This document shows, piece by piece, positions 52,512-61,600 of a stretch of 64,000 bases of DNA. How positions within the stretch are numbered: the stretch's first letter is position 1; the number at the start of each line of letters is the position of its first letter. Below the pieces are notes generated by a model, which saw nothing but the letters and a program-made list of their open reading frames with translations, was not told where the DNA came from and searched no databases. This DNA is from Leucobacter chromiiresistens (GTDB lineage Bacteria; Actinomycetota; Actinomycetes; Actinomycetales; Microbacteriaceae). The stretch covers positions 310,001 to 374,000 of the forward strand of contig NZ_FNKB01000001.1 of NCBI RefSeq assembly GCF_900102345.1, in the 5' to 3' direction. The translations under genes and the position numbers were made by a program.

Positions 52512-53560
52512 CGCGATCCTCCTGCTGTCGTGACGTCTGCCGGCACGGACGCCGCCTCCCCCGAGCGCGTGAAGCGCTCGCGGCGGGCGATGAGTCGGCG
52601 CCGCGAGTAGATCGCGACGGCGACGACGATGACCGCGCCGCGCACCACGTCTTTGAGGAACGGGTTGACCTGCAGCACGCTCATGAGGTTGTCGAGCACC
52701 GCGAAGATCGCGACTCCGCCGATGGTGCCCCAGATCGTTCCCCGCCCGCCGGCGAGCAGGGTGCCGCCCAGCACGACGGCGGCGATCGAGAGCAGGTCGT
52801 AGCCGCCCTGCACGCCGACGGTCGGGCTGCCGACGCCGAGGCGGCTGGCGAGGAGCAGGCCGGCCAGGCCCGCGAACACCGAGCACAGCACGTGCGCCCA
52901 GATGAGGGGCCGCCGGGTGCGCACTCCCGAGAGCCGGGCGACCTCGGTGCTGCCGCCGACCGCGTAGAGGTGGTGGCCGAAGCTGCTGCGCGCGAGCAGG
53001 AAGGCGACGAGGCCGGCGAGGGCGAGCATCACGATCGTGGAGACGGGCACCGGCCCGACGCCGGTCGCGCCGAAGAGCTGGAACGCCCACGGCACCGAGC
53101 CCGCGGTGCCCTGGTAGTTGGTGTCGAGGTACCCCTTGAGCATGAGGCCGACGCCGAGCGTGGTGACGAAGCCGTGCACGTTCAAGACGGTGACGATGAG
53201 GCCGTTCGCGAGCCCGATGACGGCTGCGACGGCGAGCGCGAGCAGCACGCCGGGCAGCACCATGCCGGCCGACCCGTTCATGGTCTGCGCCGCGATGAGG
53301 CTGGTGAGGCTGACGACGTACGGCACGGAGAGGTCGAGCGATCCGCCGAGGATGACGAGGGTCTGCCCGATCGCGACGAACCCGAGCACGCTCATCCCGG
53401 TGAGGATGTCGCGGATGCTGCCCGGGCTGAAGAGGTTGCGGCCCACCGTGGCGACGAGGATCGCGCTGAGCACGAGCACGACGATGAGCGCGAGGAACAC
53501 GATCGCGGTGGTGTCGAGCCGCTTGAGGTGCTGCAGCCGCTCGGGGAGTGCGATGCTCAT
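52508..53560 (-). CDS. Sugar ABC transporter permease (RbsC-like)
   Basis: A 350-residue permease. GGSLDLSVPYVVSLTS, VHGFVTTLGVGLMLKGYL, FGHHLYAVGGSTEVARLSGVRT and VLGGTLLAGGRGTIWGTIGGV match RbsC-type permeases. Together with the next gene it probably forms a heterodimeric channel, which is less common than the RbsC homodimer. Coupled by ATGA to the ATPase gene. Confidence 0.9.
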   Translation of the reverse strand: MSIALPERLQHLKRLDTTAIVFLALIVVLVLSAILVATVGRNLFSPGSIRDILTGMSVLGFVAIGQTLVILGGSLDLSVPYVVSLTSLIAAQTMNGSAGMVLPGVLLALAVAAVIGLANGLIVTVLNVHGFVTTLGVGLMLKGYLDTNYQGTAGSVPWAFQLFGATGVGPVPVSTIVMLALAGLVAFLLARSSFGHHLYAVGGSTEVARLSGVRTRRPLIWAHVLCSVFAGLAGLLLASRLGVGSPTVGVQGGYDLLSIAAVVLGGTLLAGGRGTIWGTIGGVAIFAVLDNLMSVLQVNPFLKDVVRGAVIVVAVAIYSRRRLIARRERFTRSGEAASVPADVTTAGGSR

Positions 53561-55056
53561 GCCGCGCCCCGTTCCGAGACGGCGCCGGTGGCGAGCGCCA
53601 GCACCGTCTCCTCGGATGAGCCGGCCGGCAGTTCGCCGGCGATGCGCCCGTCGCGCATCACGAGAATCCGATCGGACATGCCGATCACCTCCGGGAGTTC
53701 ACTCGATACGAGCAGGATCGCGACGCCGCGCTTCGCCAGCTCGCGGATGAGCCGGTACACGGCGACCTTCGCGCCGACGTCGATGCCGCGGGTCGGTTCG
53801 TCGAGCAGCACCACGCGGGGCTCGGTGGCGAGCCACTTCGCGAGCACCACCTTCTGCTGGTTGCCGCCGGAGAGCGCCTGCACCTCTTGCTGAGGGCCGC
53901 GGCTCACGAGTTCGAGCGCCTCGAACATGCCGGGCATCTGCGCGCGCTCGGCGCGCGTGCGCCGCGGGAAGACGCTGCGGATGGCGAGCAGTGCGTTGTC
54001 GAGGATCGACTGGTTCAGCGCGAGGCCCGTGCGCTTGCGGTCCTCGGTGACGAGGGCGATGCCGAGTCGCACCGCCTGCCGCGGGCTGCGGACGCTTCGC
54101 GCCGCTCCGGCGATCTTGAGCGTGCCGCGCGTGAAGGGCGCGGCGCCGAAGACGGCCTCGACGAGCTCGGTGCGGCCGGATCCCTGCAGCCCCGACAGGC
54201 CGACGACTTCGCCGGCGCGCACGTCGAGGTCGATGCCGTCGAGCTGCGTGTTGCCGCCGCCGCGCACCTGCACGACGACCTCGCCCGTCTCGGTGCCGGG
54301 CTCGGGATCGGGGAAGAATGCGCTGATGGGCCGGCCGACCATGCGGCGCACGAGCGTCGGCTGATCCAGCGCGCCCACCGGATCGCTCGACACGAGCGCG
54401 CCGTCCTTCATCACGGTGATCGTGTCGCAGAGCTCGAAGATCTCCTTGAGCCGGTGGGAGACGTAGAGGATGGCGACGCCCCGGTCGCGCAGGCGCCGGA
54501 TCACGCGGGCGAGGATCGCGACCTCGTGATCGGCGAGCGCCGCCGTCGGCTCGTCCATCGAGATGACCCTCGCGTCGATCGAGAGCGCCTTCACGATCTC
54601 GACGATCTGCTGCTCGGCGACGGTGAGGCTGCCGACCTGGGCGCCGGGGTCGATGCCTGCGATGCCGAGGTCGTCGAGCAGCTCGGCGGTGGCGCGCCGC
54701 ATGGCGGCGGTGTCGATGAGGCCGCGGCGACGCGGTTCGCGGCCGAGGAAGACGTTCTGCGCGACGGATCGGTCGGGCAGCAGGTTGAACTCCTGGAACA
54801 CGGTGGCCACCCCGGCGGCCGCGGCCTCGACCGGGTGCGCGAAGTCGACGCTCGCGCCGTCGAGCCGCATGTCGCCGGCGTCGCGGCGGTACACGCCGGC
54901 GACGATCTTCATGAGCGTGGATTTGCCGGCGCCGTTCTCGCCGACGAGACCGTGCACCGTGCCGGGCACGAGATCGAGCGAGATGCCGTGCAGCACCTCG
55001 TTGCCGAAGAACTGCTTGCGGATGCCGGTGACGCTGAGCACGGGTGCGGTGGTCAC
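53557..55056 (-). CDS. Sugar ABC transporter ATP-binding protein (RbsA-like, two ATPase domains)
   Basis: A 499-residue tandem ATPase. The first domain has Walker A GENGAGKST, signature-region LTVAEQQIVEIVKAL and Walker B ISMDEPTAAL. The second has the degenerate loop GLQGSGRTE, normal for RbsA/XylG, with LSGGNQQKVVLAKWL and VLLDEPTRGIDVG. The GTG at 55056 overlaps the oxidoreductase stop (GTGA). It energises import through the two permeases. Confidence 0.92.
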   Translation of the reverse strand: MTTAPVLSVTGIRKQFFGNEVLHGISLDLVPGTVHGLVGENGAGKSTLMKIVAGVYRRDAGDMRLDGASVDFAHPVEAAAAGVATVFQEFNLLPDRSVAQNVFLGREPRRRGLIDTAAMRRATAELLDDLGIAGIDPGAQVGSLTVAEQQIVEIVKALSIDARVISMDEPTAALADHEVAILARVIRRLRDRGVAILYVSHRLKEIFELCDTITVMKDGALVSSDPVGALDQPTLVRRMVGRPISAFFPDPEPGTETGEVVVQVRGGGNTQLDGIDLDVRAGEVVGLSGLQGSGRTELVEAVFGAAPFTRGTLKIAGAARSVRSPRQAVRLGIALVTEDRKRTGLALNQSILDNALLAIRSVFPRRTRAERAQMPGMFEALELVSRGPQQEVQALSGGNQQKVVLAKWLATEPRVVLLDEPTRGIDVGAKVAVYRLIRELAKRGVAILLVSSELPEVIGMSDRILVMRDGRIAGELPAGSSEETVLALATGAVSERGAA

Positions 55057-56150
55057 GAGGCCACCTCCACCCAGCGCCCGGCGCGGGCCGATTCGAGCAC
55101 GGCGTCGGTGATCTGCGCGGCGCGCAGGCCGTCGGCGAAGGTCGGGAGCCCCTCGGGCCGCTCGCCCGCGACCGCCGCGTACGCGTCGGCGACGAACGCG
55201 TCGAACGCGTCCTGATACCCCTGCGCGTGCCCGGCGGGAACGTTCGAGAGGCGCGCCGCGTCGGGCGAGAGCGCGTCGGGATCGCGCCGCAGCAGGAGCG
55301 ACTGGTCGCGGCGCCCCACCCACAGCCGCTCGGGGTCCTCCTGCTCGAAGCGCACGCTCTCGCGGGCGTTCGCGATCTCGAGCACGAGTCCGTTCTTGCG
55401 GCCGGGCGCGACCTGGGAGACGAGCAGCGATCCGATGCCGCCGCCTGCGAGCTCGAGGGTCAGCGCCACCGCGTCCTCCGTGCTCACCCGCTGACCGTTC
55501 CGCTCCGCGTGCACGGTGCGGGTGGTCGCGACGAGGCGGGTGATGCGGTCTCCGCTGACGAACTCGACGAGGTCGACGAGGTGCGATCCGATGTCTGCGA
55601 AGGCGCGCGACGGACCGCCGGCGTCGGCGGCCACCCGCCAGTTGTCGTCGTGCGCGCCGAGCAGCCAATCCTGCAGGTACTGCCCCGAGATGGTGACGAC
55701 GGCGCCGGGGCCCCCGCCCGCGATGCGGGCCCGAGCCTCGCGCACCATCGGGTGGTAGCGGTAGACGAAGGGCACCGCGCCGACCCGCCCCTCGGCCTCG
55801 ACGAGGTCGACGAGCGCACGGGCGTCCGCCGCCGATGTGGCGAGCGGCTTCTCGCAGATCACGTGCGAGCCGGCGAGCAGTGCGGCGCGCGCGAGAGCGA
55901 CGTGGCTCGTGTTCGGGGTGCAGATGTGCACGACCGTGTGCGCCTCGGCGAGCAGCTGCTCGGCGGTCGCCGCGCGCTCGTAACCGAGCGCGGCCGCGGC
56001 GCGCTCGGAGCTCTGCGGGCTCGACGCGGCGAGCGTCGCGAGGCGGGCGCCGGCGAGCCGGGCGGCGTGCGTGTGGGTGCGAGCCATGAAGCCGGCGCCG
56101 AGCATTCCGATGCTGGGCGGCCGGCGAGACTCCATCGTCTGCGGGGACAT
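55053..56150 (-). CDS. Gfo/Idh/MocA-family oxidoreductase
   Basis: A 365-residue NAD(P)-dependent dehydrogenase. The Rossmann motif is GMLGAGFMARTHTHAA, HICTPNTSH precedes the catalytic-lysine motif CEKPLA, and IGSHLVDLVEF supplies the distal His. The family oxidises hydroxyl groups of sugars and inositols to keto-sugars. First gene of a seven-gene operon that ends with two epimerases, so the imported sugar is likely oxidised here and then isomerised. ATG 56150 is used; a Met five residues later is an alternative. Confidence 0.88.
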   Translation of the reverse strand: MSPQTMESRRPPSIGMLGAGFMARTHTHAARLAGARLATLAASSPQSSERAAAALGYERAATAEQLLAEAHTVVHICTPNTSHVALARAALLAGSHVICEKPLATSAADARALVDLVEAEGRVGAVPFVYRYHPMVREARARIAGGGPGAVVTISGQYLQDWLLGAHDDNWRVAADAGGPSRAFADIGSHLVDLVEFVSGDRITRLVATTRTVHAERNGQRVSTEDAVALTLELAGGGIGSLLVSQVAPGRKNGLVLEIANARESVRFEQEDPERLWVGRRDQSLLLRRDPDALSPDAARLSNVPAGHAQGYQDAFDAFVADAYAAVAGERPEGLPTFADGLRAAQITDAVLESARAGRWVEVAS

Positions 56151-56245
56151 GGGTCCATTGTGTTTCCGGACTCCACACTTTTGTCAAGTATTCTTCATAA
56201 GTAATCAAACCGTTACCGAAGTTGGGGGTGTGGTTTACTGAAAGC
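56151..56245. promoter_or_regulatory. Divergent promoter region of the sugar operon and ROK regulator
   Basis: This 95-bp A+T-richer gap serves both directions. For the operon (minus): -35 TTGACA (56187-56182) with a weak CACAAT about 19 bases on. For the ROK gene (plus): TTTACT (56234-56239) six bases before the GTG at 56246. A ROK repressor site is expected here but I could not identify a clear palindrome. Confidence 0.55.
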
Positions 56246-57433
56246 GTGACCGCGATCATCGCCCCCTCCGAGCCCCCGGCCTCCTCCGCCGGCGGACTGC
56301 TGCAGCTCTTCCGCGACGGAGCACCCCGCACGCGCGCCCACCTCGCCCAGGTCACCGGACTCTCCCGCCCCACCGTCGCGCAGCGCATCGACCAGCTCAT
56401 CGAGCTCGGCCTCATCGCTCCCGTCGCCGACGCAGCCTCCACCGGAGGGCGCCCGTCGGCCCAGCTCGCCTTCAACCCGCGCGCACGCGTCGTGCTCGCG
56501 GCCGACCTCGGCGCCCTGCACGCGCGCGTCGCCGTCACCGACCTGCGGGGCGAACTGCTCGCCGAGATCTCGACGCCGCGCGAGATCTCATCGGGGCCCG
56601 AGGCCGCCATCTCCTGGATCCTCGACTCCGCCGAAGAACTGCTCCCCGGCCTCGGCTACGACCTGTCGCACGTCGCCGGAGTCGGCATCGGAGTACCCGG
56701 CCCCGTCGAGTTCTCCACCGGCCGCCCCATCAACCCGCCCATCATGCCCGGCTGGGATCGCTTCGACATCCCGAGCGCCATCCGCTCCCGCATCGACGCG
56801 CCCGTGCTCGTCGACAACGACGTCAACATCATGGCGCTCGGCGAACTCGCGACCGCGTGGAACGGAGTCACCGACCTCATCTTCGTGAAGGTCGCGAGCG
56901 GCATCGGGGCCGGCATCGTGTCCGGCGGAAGCCTCCGCCGCGGCGCCAACGGCGCCGCCGGCGACATCGGCCACATCGCACTCGCCCGCGCCGCCGACAC
57001 CCCCTGCCCCTGCGGCAATCGCGGCTGCCTCGAAGCCGTCGCCTCCGGGCGCGCCCTCGCCCGCGCGCTGAGCACGCCGGAGGCGCCCCTCCACCGCCCC
57101 AGCGCAGTCGTCGCGCTCGCGAAAGCCGGAGACGTGCACGCGATCCAGCTGATCCGCCAGGCCGGCCGCGACATCGGCGAAGTGCTCACCGCCTGCGTCT
57201 CGATCATGAACCCCTCCGCCATCGTCATCGGCGGCACCATGGCGCAAGCGGCGGAGCACCTCGTCGCCGGCGTGCGCGAAGTGGTCTACGCGCGATCCAT
57301 CCCGCTCTCCACCGAGCAGCTCACCATCGCCCCCTCGCTCGCCGCCGGCAACGCCGCGATCTACGGCGCCGCGCAGCTCGCGATCGACGCCGCGCTCGCA
57401 CCCGAGCGCATCGCCGCCGCCCTCGGCGGATAG
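56246..57433 (+). CDS. ROK-family transcriptional regulator (NagC/XylR type)
   Basis: A 395-residue regulator. The N-terminal winged helix (APRTRAHLAQVTGLSRPTVAQRIDQLIELGL) is followed by a ROK sugar-kinase-like domain with DLGALHARVAV, GVGIGVPGPV, VDNDVNIMALGE and the zinc motif CPCGNRGCLEAV. It senses a sugar and controls the divergent operon. GTG 56246 is chosen for the leaderless layout; TTG 56222 would add eight residues. Confidence 0.9.
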   Translation: MTAIIAPSEPPASSAGGLLQLFRDGAPRTRAHLAQVTGLSRPTVAQRIDQLIELGLIAPVADAASTGGRPSAQLAFNPRARVVLAADLGALHARVAVTDLRGELLAEISTPREISSGPEAAISWILDSAEELLPGLGYDLSHVAGVGIGVPGPVEFSTGRPINPPIMPGWDRFDIPSAIRSRIDAPVLVDNDVNIMALGELATAWNGVTDLIFVKVASGIGAGIVSGGSLRRGANGAAGDIGHIALARAADTPCPCGNRGCLEAVASGRALARALSTPEAPLHRPSAVVALAKAGDVHAIQLIRQAGRDIGEVLTACVSIMNPSAIVIGGTMAQAAEHLVAGVREVVYARSIPLSTEQLTIAPSLAAGNAAIYGAAQLAIDAALAPERIAAALGG

Positions 57434-57473
57434 CGGGGCGCACCCGCCGCAGCGGCGGTGCGCTCGGCGGCGC

Positions 57474-58406
57474 CTACGGCACGGTGTAGCCGGCGGCCCG
57501 CACGAGCTCGTACCACTCGGCGCGCGTCAGCGTGACATCGGAGCCCTGAGCGGCGGCGGCCACGCGGTCGGGCGAGGTCGTGCCCAGCACCACCTGCATG
57601 CGCGCCGGGTGACGCGTGATCCACGCGACGGCGATCGCCTCGGCGGGCACCCCGTACTGGGCCGACAGGCGGTCGATCACCGCGTTGAGCTCGGGATAGC
57701 GATCCGACCCGAGGAAGGGGCCGTCGAAGAAGTTCGCCTGGAACGGCGACCAGGCCTGCACCGTGATGTCGTGGAGGCGGCAGTAGTCGAGCACCCCGTC
57801 GTCTCGGGAGACCGACTGCGGCAGTCCCTGCATGTTCGCGGCGATGCCCTGGGCGACCATCGGCGCGTGCGTGATCGAGAGCTGCAGCTGATTCGCGACG
57901 AGCGGCTGCGCCACGTACTTGCGCAGCAGGTCGATCTGCCGGGGCGTGTGGTTCGACACGCCGAACGCCCGCACCTTGCCCGAGGCCGAGAGCTCGTCGA
58001 ACGCCCGCGCCACCTCCTCGGGCTCGACGAGCGCGTCGGGGCGGTGCAGCAGCAGAATGTCGAGGTAGTCGGCGCCCAGCGCCTCGAGCGAGCCGTGCAC
58101 CGACTCCATGATGTGCGCGTACGAGAAGTCGAAGTACGGCCCGTCTTTCACGATGCCGGCCTTCGACTGGATCACCCACTGCTCGCGCTCCGACGCCGTG
58201 AACCGCAGCGCCTCCGCGAAGCGCCGCTCGCACCCGTGCAGCCGGTCGCCGTAGATGTCGGCGTGGTCGAGCAGCGTGATGCCCGCGTCGCGGGCCGCAC
58301 TCACCAGGGTGCGCACCTCGTCGTCCGACTTGTCTTGGATGCGCATCAACCCCAGCACGACATCGGAGACGGAGAGTTCGGTGCCCGGCAGTGTGATCGT
58401 GCGCAT
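57474..58406 (-). CDS. Aldo/keto reductase
   Basis: A 310-residue NADPH-dependent aldo/keto reductase with the tetrad Asp/Tyr in TLLDHADIYGD, Lys in VIQSKAGI and His in DILLLHRPD. AFGVSNHTPRQIDLL and the C-terminal VVLGTTSPDRVAAA are family features; it resembles the YdhF group. TAGTGT (58419-58414) is seven bases before ATG 58406 on the minus strand, suggesting a leaderless mRNA. It is convergent with the ROK gene. It may reduce carbonyl sugars of the neighbouring pathway (inference). Confidence 0.87.
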   Translation of the reverse strand: MRTITLPGTELSVSDVVLGLMRIQDKSDDEVRTLVSAARDAGITLLDHADIYGDRLHGCERRFAEALRFTASEREQWVIQSKAGIVKDGPYFDFSYAHIMESVHGSLEALGADYLDILLLHRPDALVEPEEVARAFDELSASGKVRAFGVSNHTPRQIDLLRKYVAQPLVANQLQLSITHAPMVAQGIAANMQGLPQSVSRDDGVLDYCRLHDITVQAWSPFQANFFDGPFLGSDRYPELNAVIDRLSAQYGVPAEAIAVAWITRHPARMQVVLGTTSPDRVAAAAQGSDVTLTRAEWYELVRAAGYTVP

Positions 58407-58498
58407 GCGCCTCACACTACCGGGCGCCGCGCCGCGGCGCCCGGGCGCAGCGGCGCGGCAGAGACCGCGCGCGCCGCCCCGGCGCCGACGGAGCGGAC

Positions 58499-59467
58499 CT
58501 ACGCCGAGGCCGCGGTGAGGTTCGCGACCTCGTCCGCCGAGAGCTCGAGCGAGAGCGACGCGAGCAGCGCCGGCAGCTGATCGAGGTTGCGCGCGCTGGC
58601 GATCGGTGCGGCCACCGTGGGCTGCTGGCGCAGCCAGGCGAGCGATACCGCCGCCACCGGAGCGTCGTGGGCGTCGGCCGCCGCGTCGAGGGCGGCGAGC
58701 ACCGCGCGACCCCGATCGTCGAGGTACTCGGCCGCCTCGCCTGCGCGGGGGCTCGCGCCCGCCGCGGTCGCGTCTTCGGCGTCGCGGTACTTGCCGGCCA
58801 GGAAGCCCTTCGCGAGCGAGAAGTACGGGAACACCGCGAGCCCCTCCTCCTCGGCGACCGCGCGCAGACCGTTCGTCTCGAAATCGCGCTCGACCAGGTT
58901 GTAGTGCGGCTGCAGCGCGACGGGCAGGTGGTAGCCGCCCGCTCGCGCGATCCGGAACCACTCGGCCACCCGATCCGCCGTGTAGTTCGATACGCCGATC
59001 GCGCGCACCTTGCCCGCGTCCACCAGCTCGGAGAAGGCGGCGACCGTCTCCTCGAGCGGCGTATCGGCGTCGTCGAAGTGCGCGTAGTAGAGGTCGATGC
59101 GGTCGGTCTGCAGGCGCTGCAGCGACGCGTCGGCGGCGGCGCGCACGTTCGCGGCGGCGAGGCCCGAGAACTGCGGGTGCGTCGACACCTTCGTCGCGAT
59201 CACCACCGCGTCGCGGCTGCTGCGCTCGCGGAGCCACTCGCCGATGATGGTCTCGGACTCGCCGCCCGAGTTGCCCGGCGCCCACGCCGAGTACCCGTCA
59301 GCCGTGTCGATGAAGTCGCCGCCGCCCTGCGTGAACGCGTCGAGCACGTCGAACGACGTGGCCCGGTCGGCCGTCCACCCGAAGACGTTGCCTCCGAGCG
59401 CGAGCGGGGCGATCTCGAGATCGGAGTTCCCGATGCGGGTCCGTGCGGTCTGTGCAGCCTGAGTCAT
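58499..59467 (-). CDS. Aldo/keto reductase
   Basis: A 322-residue aldo/keto reductase: DFIDTADGYSAW (Asp, Tyr), VVIATKVS (Lys), LYYAHFDD (His), AIGVSNYTADRV and the cofactor-site ASARNLDQL. It resembles the general-stress/YajO-like branch. ATG 59467 has GAAGGAGAG upstream; the open frame 24 codons further is not supported. It is separated from the other reductase by 92 bp and is probably an independent unit. Confidence 0.88.
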   Translation of the reverse strand: MTQAAQTARTRIGNSDLEIAPLALGGNVFGWTADRATSFDVLDAFTQGGGDFIDTADGYSAWAPGNSGGESETIIGEWLRERSSRDAVVIATKVSTHPQFSGLAAANVRAAADASLQRLQTDRIDLYYAHFDDADTPLEETVAAFSELVDAGKVRAIGVSNYTADRVAEWFRIARAGGYHLPVALQPHYNLVERDFETNGLRAVAEEEGLAVFPYFSLAKGFLAGKYRDAEDATAAGASPRAGEAAEYLDDRGRAVLAALDAAADAHDAPVAAVSLAWLRQQPTVAAPIASARNLDQLPALLASLSLELSADEVANLTAASA

Positions 59468-59600
59468 GAGCTCTCCTTCGCGATGCGTGCCACCCTGCGG
59501 TGCTTCCACCCACCCCAACAACGCGGGCCCGGCCCGCATTCCGCCGGATCGCGCACGCCGCCGCGCTGCACCGCGCCGCGCTCCGCCCGCGCACCGCGCG

Positions 59601-59695
59601 CCGCTCGTCGTGCAGTGGATCCGCCGTCACACGGACGCATTCCCCGAAAACGCCCTGCATTTCACAGGATCTCCTGTACGACGCTGGGCGCGGGC
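59601..59695. repeat. 95-bp repeat, copy A
   Basis: About 90% identical to 59741-59835. The shared core includes tgcagtggatccgccgtc, acgcattccccga and ctgcatttcacaggatctcc. The ends form an imperfect inverted pair (gcagtggatcc / gcaggagatcc), a hint of a small REP or MITE-like element. Confidence 0.75.
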
Positions 59696-59740
59696 GCCGT
59701 CTGCGGGGCGCCTCGCCCGCCACTCACAACCCACCGCCCG

Positions 59741-59835
59741 CCGCTCCTCGTGCAGTGGATCCGCCGTCGCGCGGACGCATTCCCCGAGAACGCTCTGCAT
59801 TTCACAGGATCTCCTGCGCGACGCCGAGCGCGGGC
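59741..59835. repeat. 95-bp repeat, copy B
   Basis: Second copy, offset 140 bp, same orientation, with about nine substitutions against copy A. Confidence 0.75.
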
Positions 59836-59954
59836 ATCGCGGCGCGGGCCGCCACGCCGAGCGCGGCCGGGCGCCCGGGCCGTGACGCCGAGCGCGGGCC
59901 GACCGGCCCGGGCCGCTACGCTGAAGAGACGAGCGGAAGACCTGGGGGTGGCGC

Positions 59955-60740
59955 GTGAGCGGGGATCATCACTCGACCGTCTCCGTCGTGATCCCCGTCA
60001 AAGACGACGCCGCCCTGCTGCGGCGCTGCCTCGACGCGCTCGGACGGCAGACGCGGGCGGCCGACGAGATCATCGTCGTCGACAACAACTCGCGCGACGA
60101 CTCCGCGCAGGTGGCGCGCGCAGCCGGCGCGGCCGTCGTGCCGTGCCCCGCACCCGGCATCCCGGCGGCGAGCGCGACGGGCTACGACGCCGCGTCGGGG
60201 AGCATCGTGCTCCGCCTCGACGCGGACTGCGTGCCCGACGCGACGTGGATCGCGGCACTCGCCTCGGTGCTCGACGCCCGGCCCGACATCGCCGTCGTGA
60301 CGGGGAGCGCGCACTTCATCGACGGTCCCCGGCCCCTGCGCCGCGTCGCCGCCGCCGTCTACCTCGGCATGTACGTGGCGACGACCGCTCCGGCGCTCGG
60401 GCACACCCCCGTGTTCGGCTCGAACCTGGGGTTCCGCCGGTCGGCGTGGGAGGCGGTGCGCGACGAGGTGCATCTGCGCGCCGACATTCACGACGACCTC
60501 GATCTGGCGTACCACTTCGGCGAACGGCATCGCATCCGCCGCGTGCGCGCAGCGGTGATGGGCATGTCGATGCGGCCCCTGAGCTCCGCGCGCGGGTTCG
60601 CCCGGCGCACGGAGTGGGCGATCCGCACGGTGCTCATGCACTGGCCCGCCGACTTTCCTTCGGTGCGCTGGATCCGCCTGGCCCTGCGACGACTGCTCCA
60701 CCGTCTGGGCGTGCCGACACCGCGCGGGGCCCGCTCGTGA
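59955..60740 (+). CDS. Glycosyltransferase family 2
   Basis: A 261-residue GT-A glycosyltransferase: VSVVIPVKDDAALLRRCLDAL, EIIVVDNNSRDDS, the metal motif LRLDADC, and the C-terminal GSNLGFRRSAWEAV and DIHDDLDLAYHFGE. No strong membrane segment is seen. The start is GTG 59955 with GGGGGTGG upstream. It is coupled (GTGA) to the endonuclease/phosphatase-fold gene and through it to a membrane protein, suggesting a small envelope-modification operon. The acceptor is unknown. Confidence 0.85.
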   Translation: MSGDHHSTVSVVIPVKDDAALLRRCLDALGRQTRAADEIIVVDNNSRDDSAQVARAAGAAVVPCPAPGIPAASATGYDAASGSIVLRLDADCVPDATWIAALASVLDARPDIAVVTGSAHFIDGPRPLRRVAAAVYLGMYVATTAPALGHTPVFGSNLGFRRSAWEAVRDEVHLRADIHDDLDLAYHFGERHRIRRVRAAVMGMSMRPLSSARGFARRTEWAIRTVLMHWPADFPSVRWIRLALRRLLHRLGVPTPRGARS

Positions 60741-61600
60741 CGGCGCACGAGGCGCGCGAGGCGCACGAGGCGCACGACGCGCACGACGCCCACGAGGCGC
60801 ACGACCTGCGCGTGATGATCGCGAACATCCGCCGCGACCTCGGATCCTGGGCGCTGCGACCGGCGGATCGCTGGCCGGTGCGCCGCGACCGGCTGCGCGC
60901 GCAGTTGCGCTCGATCGCCCCGCACGTGCTCGGCGTGCAGGAGTCGCTGCCGGGCCAGACCCGCTGGGTGCGCGAGTCGCTGGGCGACCGGTACGGCTTC
61001 GTCGGCCACGGGCGCGACGCGGATGGCGGCGGCGAGGGCTGCCCCGTGTTCTTCGACCGCACCCGCCTCGAACTGCTCGGCTGGCGGCAGACGGCCCTGT
61101 CCGATGCGCCGCACCGTGCCGGCTCGCGCAGCTGGGGCAACCCGTTCCCGCGCGTCGCGGTGACCGCGCGCTTCCGCATCCGCGGCACCGGTGCTGAGTT
61201 CCGGTGCGTGAACACCCACCTCGACCCGGTGAGCGCCCGTTCGAGGGAGCGCTCGCTCGCCCACCTGCGCGATGCGATCACCGCCGAACCGGGCCCCGCG
61301 ATCCTCACCGGCGACTTCAACACCGGGCCGGGGTCGGCCGCCCTCGACGCCCTGCTCGCCGGCGGGGCCCTGCGCGATGCGTGGCGCGCCGCTCGCGAAC
61401 GCGGCTCCCCCGAGTACGCCACGTACGCGAACTACCGCGCGCCGCGCCCCGGCCGCAGGCTCGACTGGATCGTCGCGACCGCCGACGTCGTAGTGGATCG
61501 CGTGCGCATCGTCGCCGAACCCGTTCTCGGCGGATGGCCGTCGGATCACCTGCCCGTGCTCGCCGAGGTGCGCCTCCCGAAAGGCTCCGACCCCGCATGA
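60737..61600 (+). CDS. Endonuclease/exonuclease/phosphatase-family hydrolase
   Basis: A 287-residue EEP-fold hydrolase with RVMIANIR (Asn), GVQESL (metal Glu), VNTHLDPVSARSRERSLAHL (His), LTGDFNTGPGS (Asp/Asn) and GGWPSDHLPVLAEV (Asp/His), a complete active site. The family cleaves phosphodiesters or phosphomonoesters of nucleic acids, inositol phosphates or lipids; no signal peptide is visible. Residues 2-24 are a His/Ala/Asp/Glu-rich EAH/DAH repeat of unknown role. The GTG overlaps the preceding stop. Confidence 0.85.
   Translation: MTAHEAREAHEAHDAHDAHEAHDLRVMIANIRRDLGSWALRPADRWPVRRDRLRAQLRSIAPHVLGVQESLPGQTRWVRESLGDRYGFVGHGRDADGGGEGCPVFFDRTRLELLGWRQTALSDAPHRAGSRSWGNPFPRVAVTARFRIRGTGAEFRCVNTHLDPVSARSRERSLAHLRDAITAEPGPAILTGDFNTGPGSAALDALLAGGALRDAWRAARERGSPEYATYANYRAPRPGRRLDWIVATADVVVDRVRIVAEPVLGGWPSDHLPVLAEVRLPKGSDPA

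Larger units (their letters stand above)
59468..59954. other. 487-bp intergenic region with two 95-bp repeats
   Basis: It holds two similar 95-bp repeats (59601 and 59741, listed separately), a run of acgccgagcgcgg units (about 59821-59900) and a -10-like TACGCT near 59918-59923 for the glycosyltransferase. Apparent ORFs across the repeats encode matching VQWIRR...DAFPENALHFTG peptides but have no ribosome sites and shift frame between copies, so I do not call genes. Confidence 0.5.

Noticed and set aside
59466..59958. ORFs of 139-152 codons across the 95-bp repeats
   Set aside because: Peptide similarity between frames is explained by the DNA repeat itself; no ribosome sites and Arg/Pro/Ala-rich composition.
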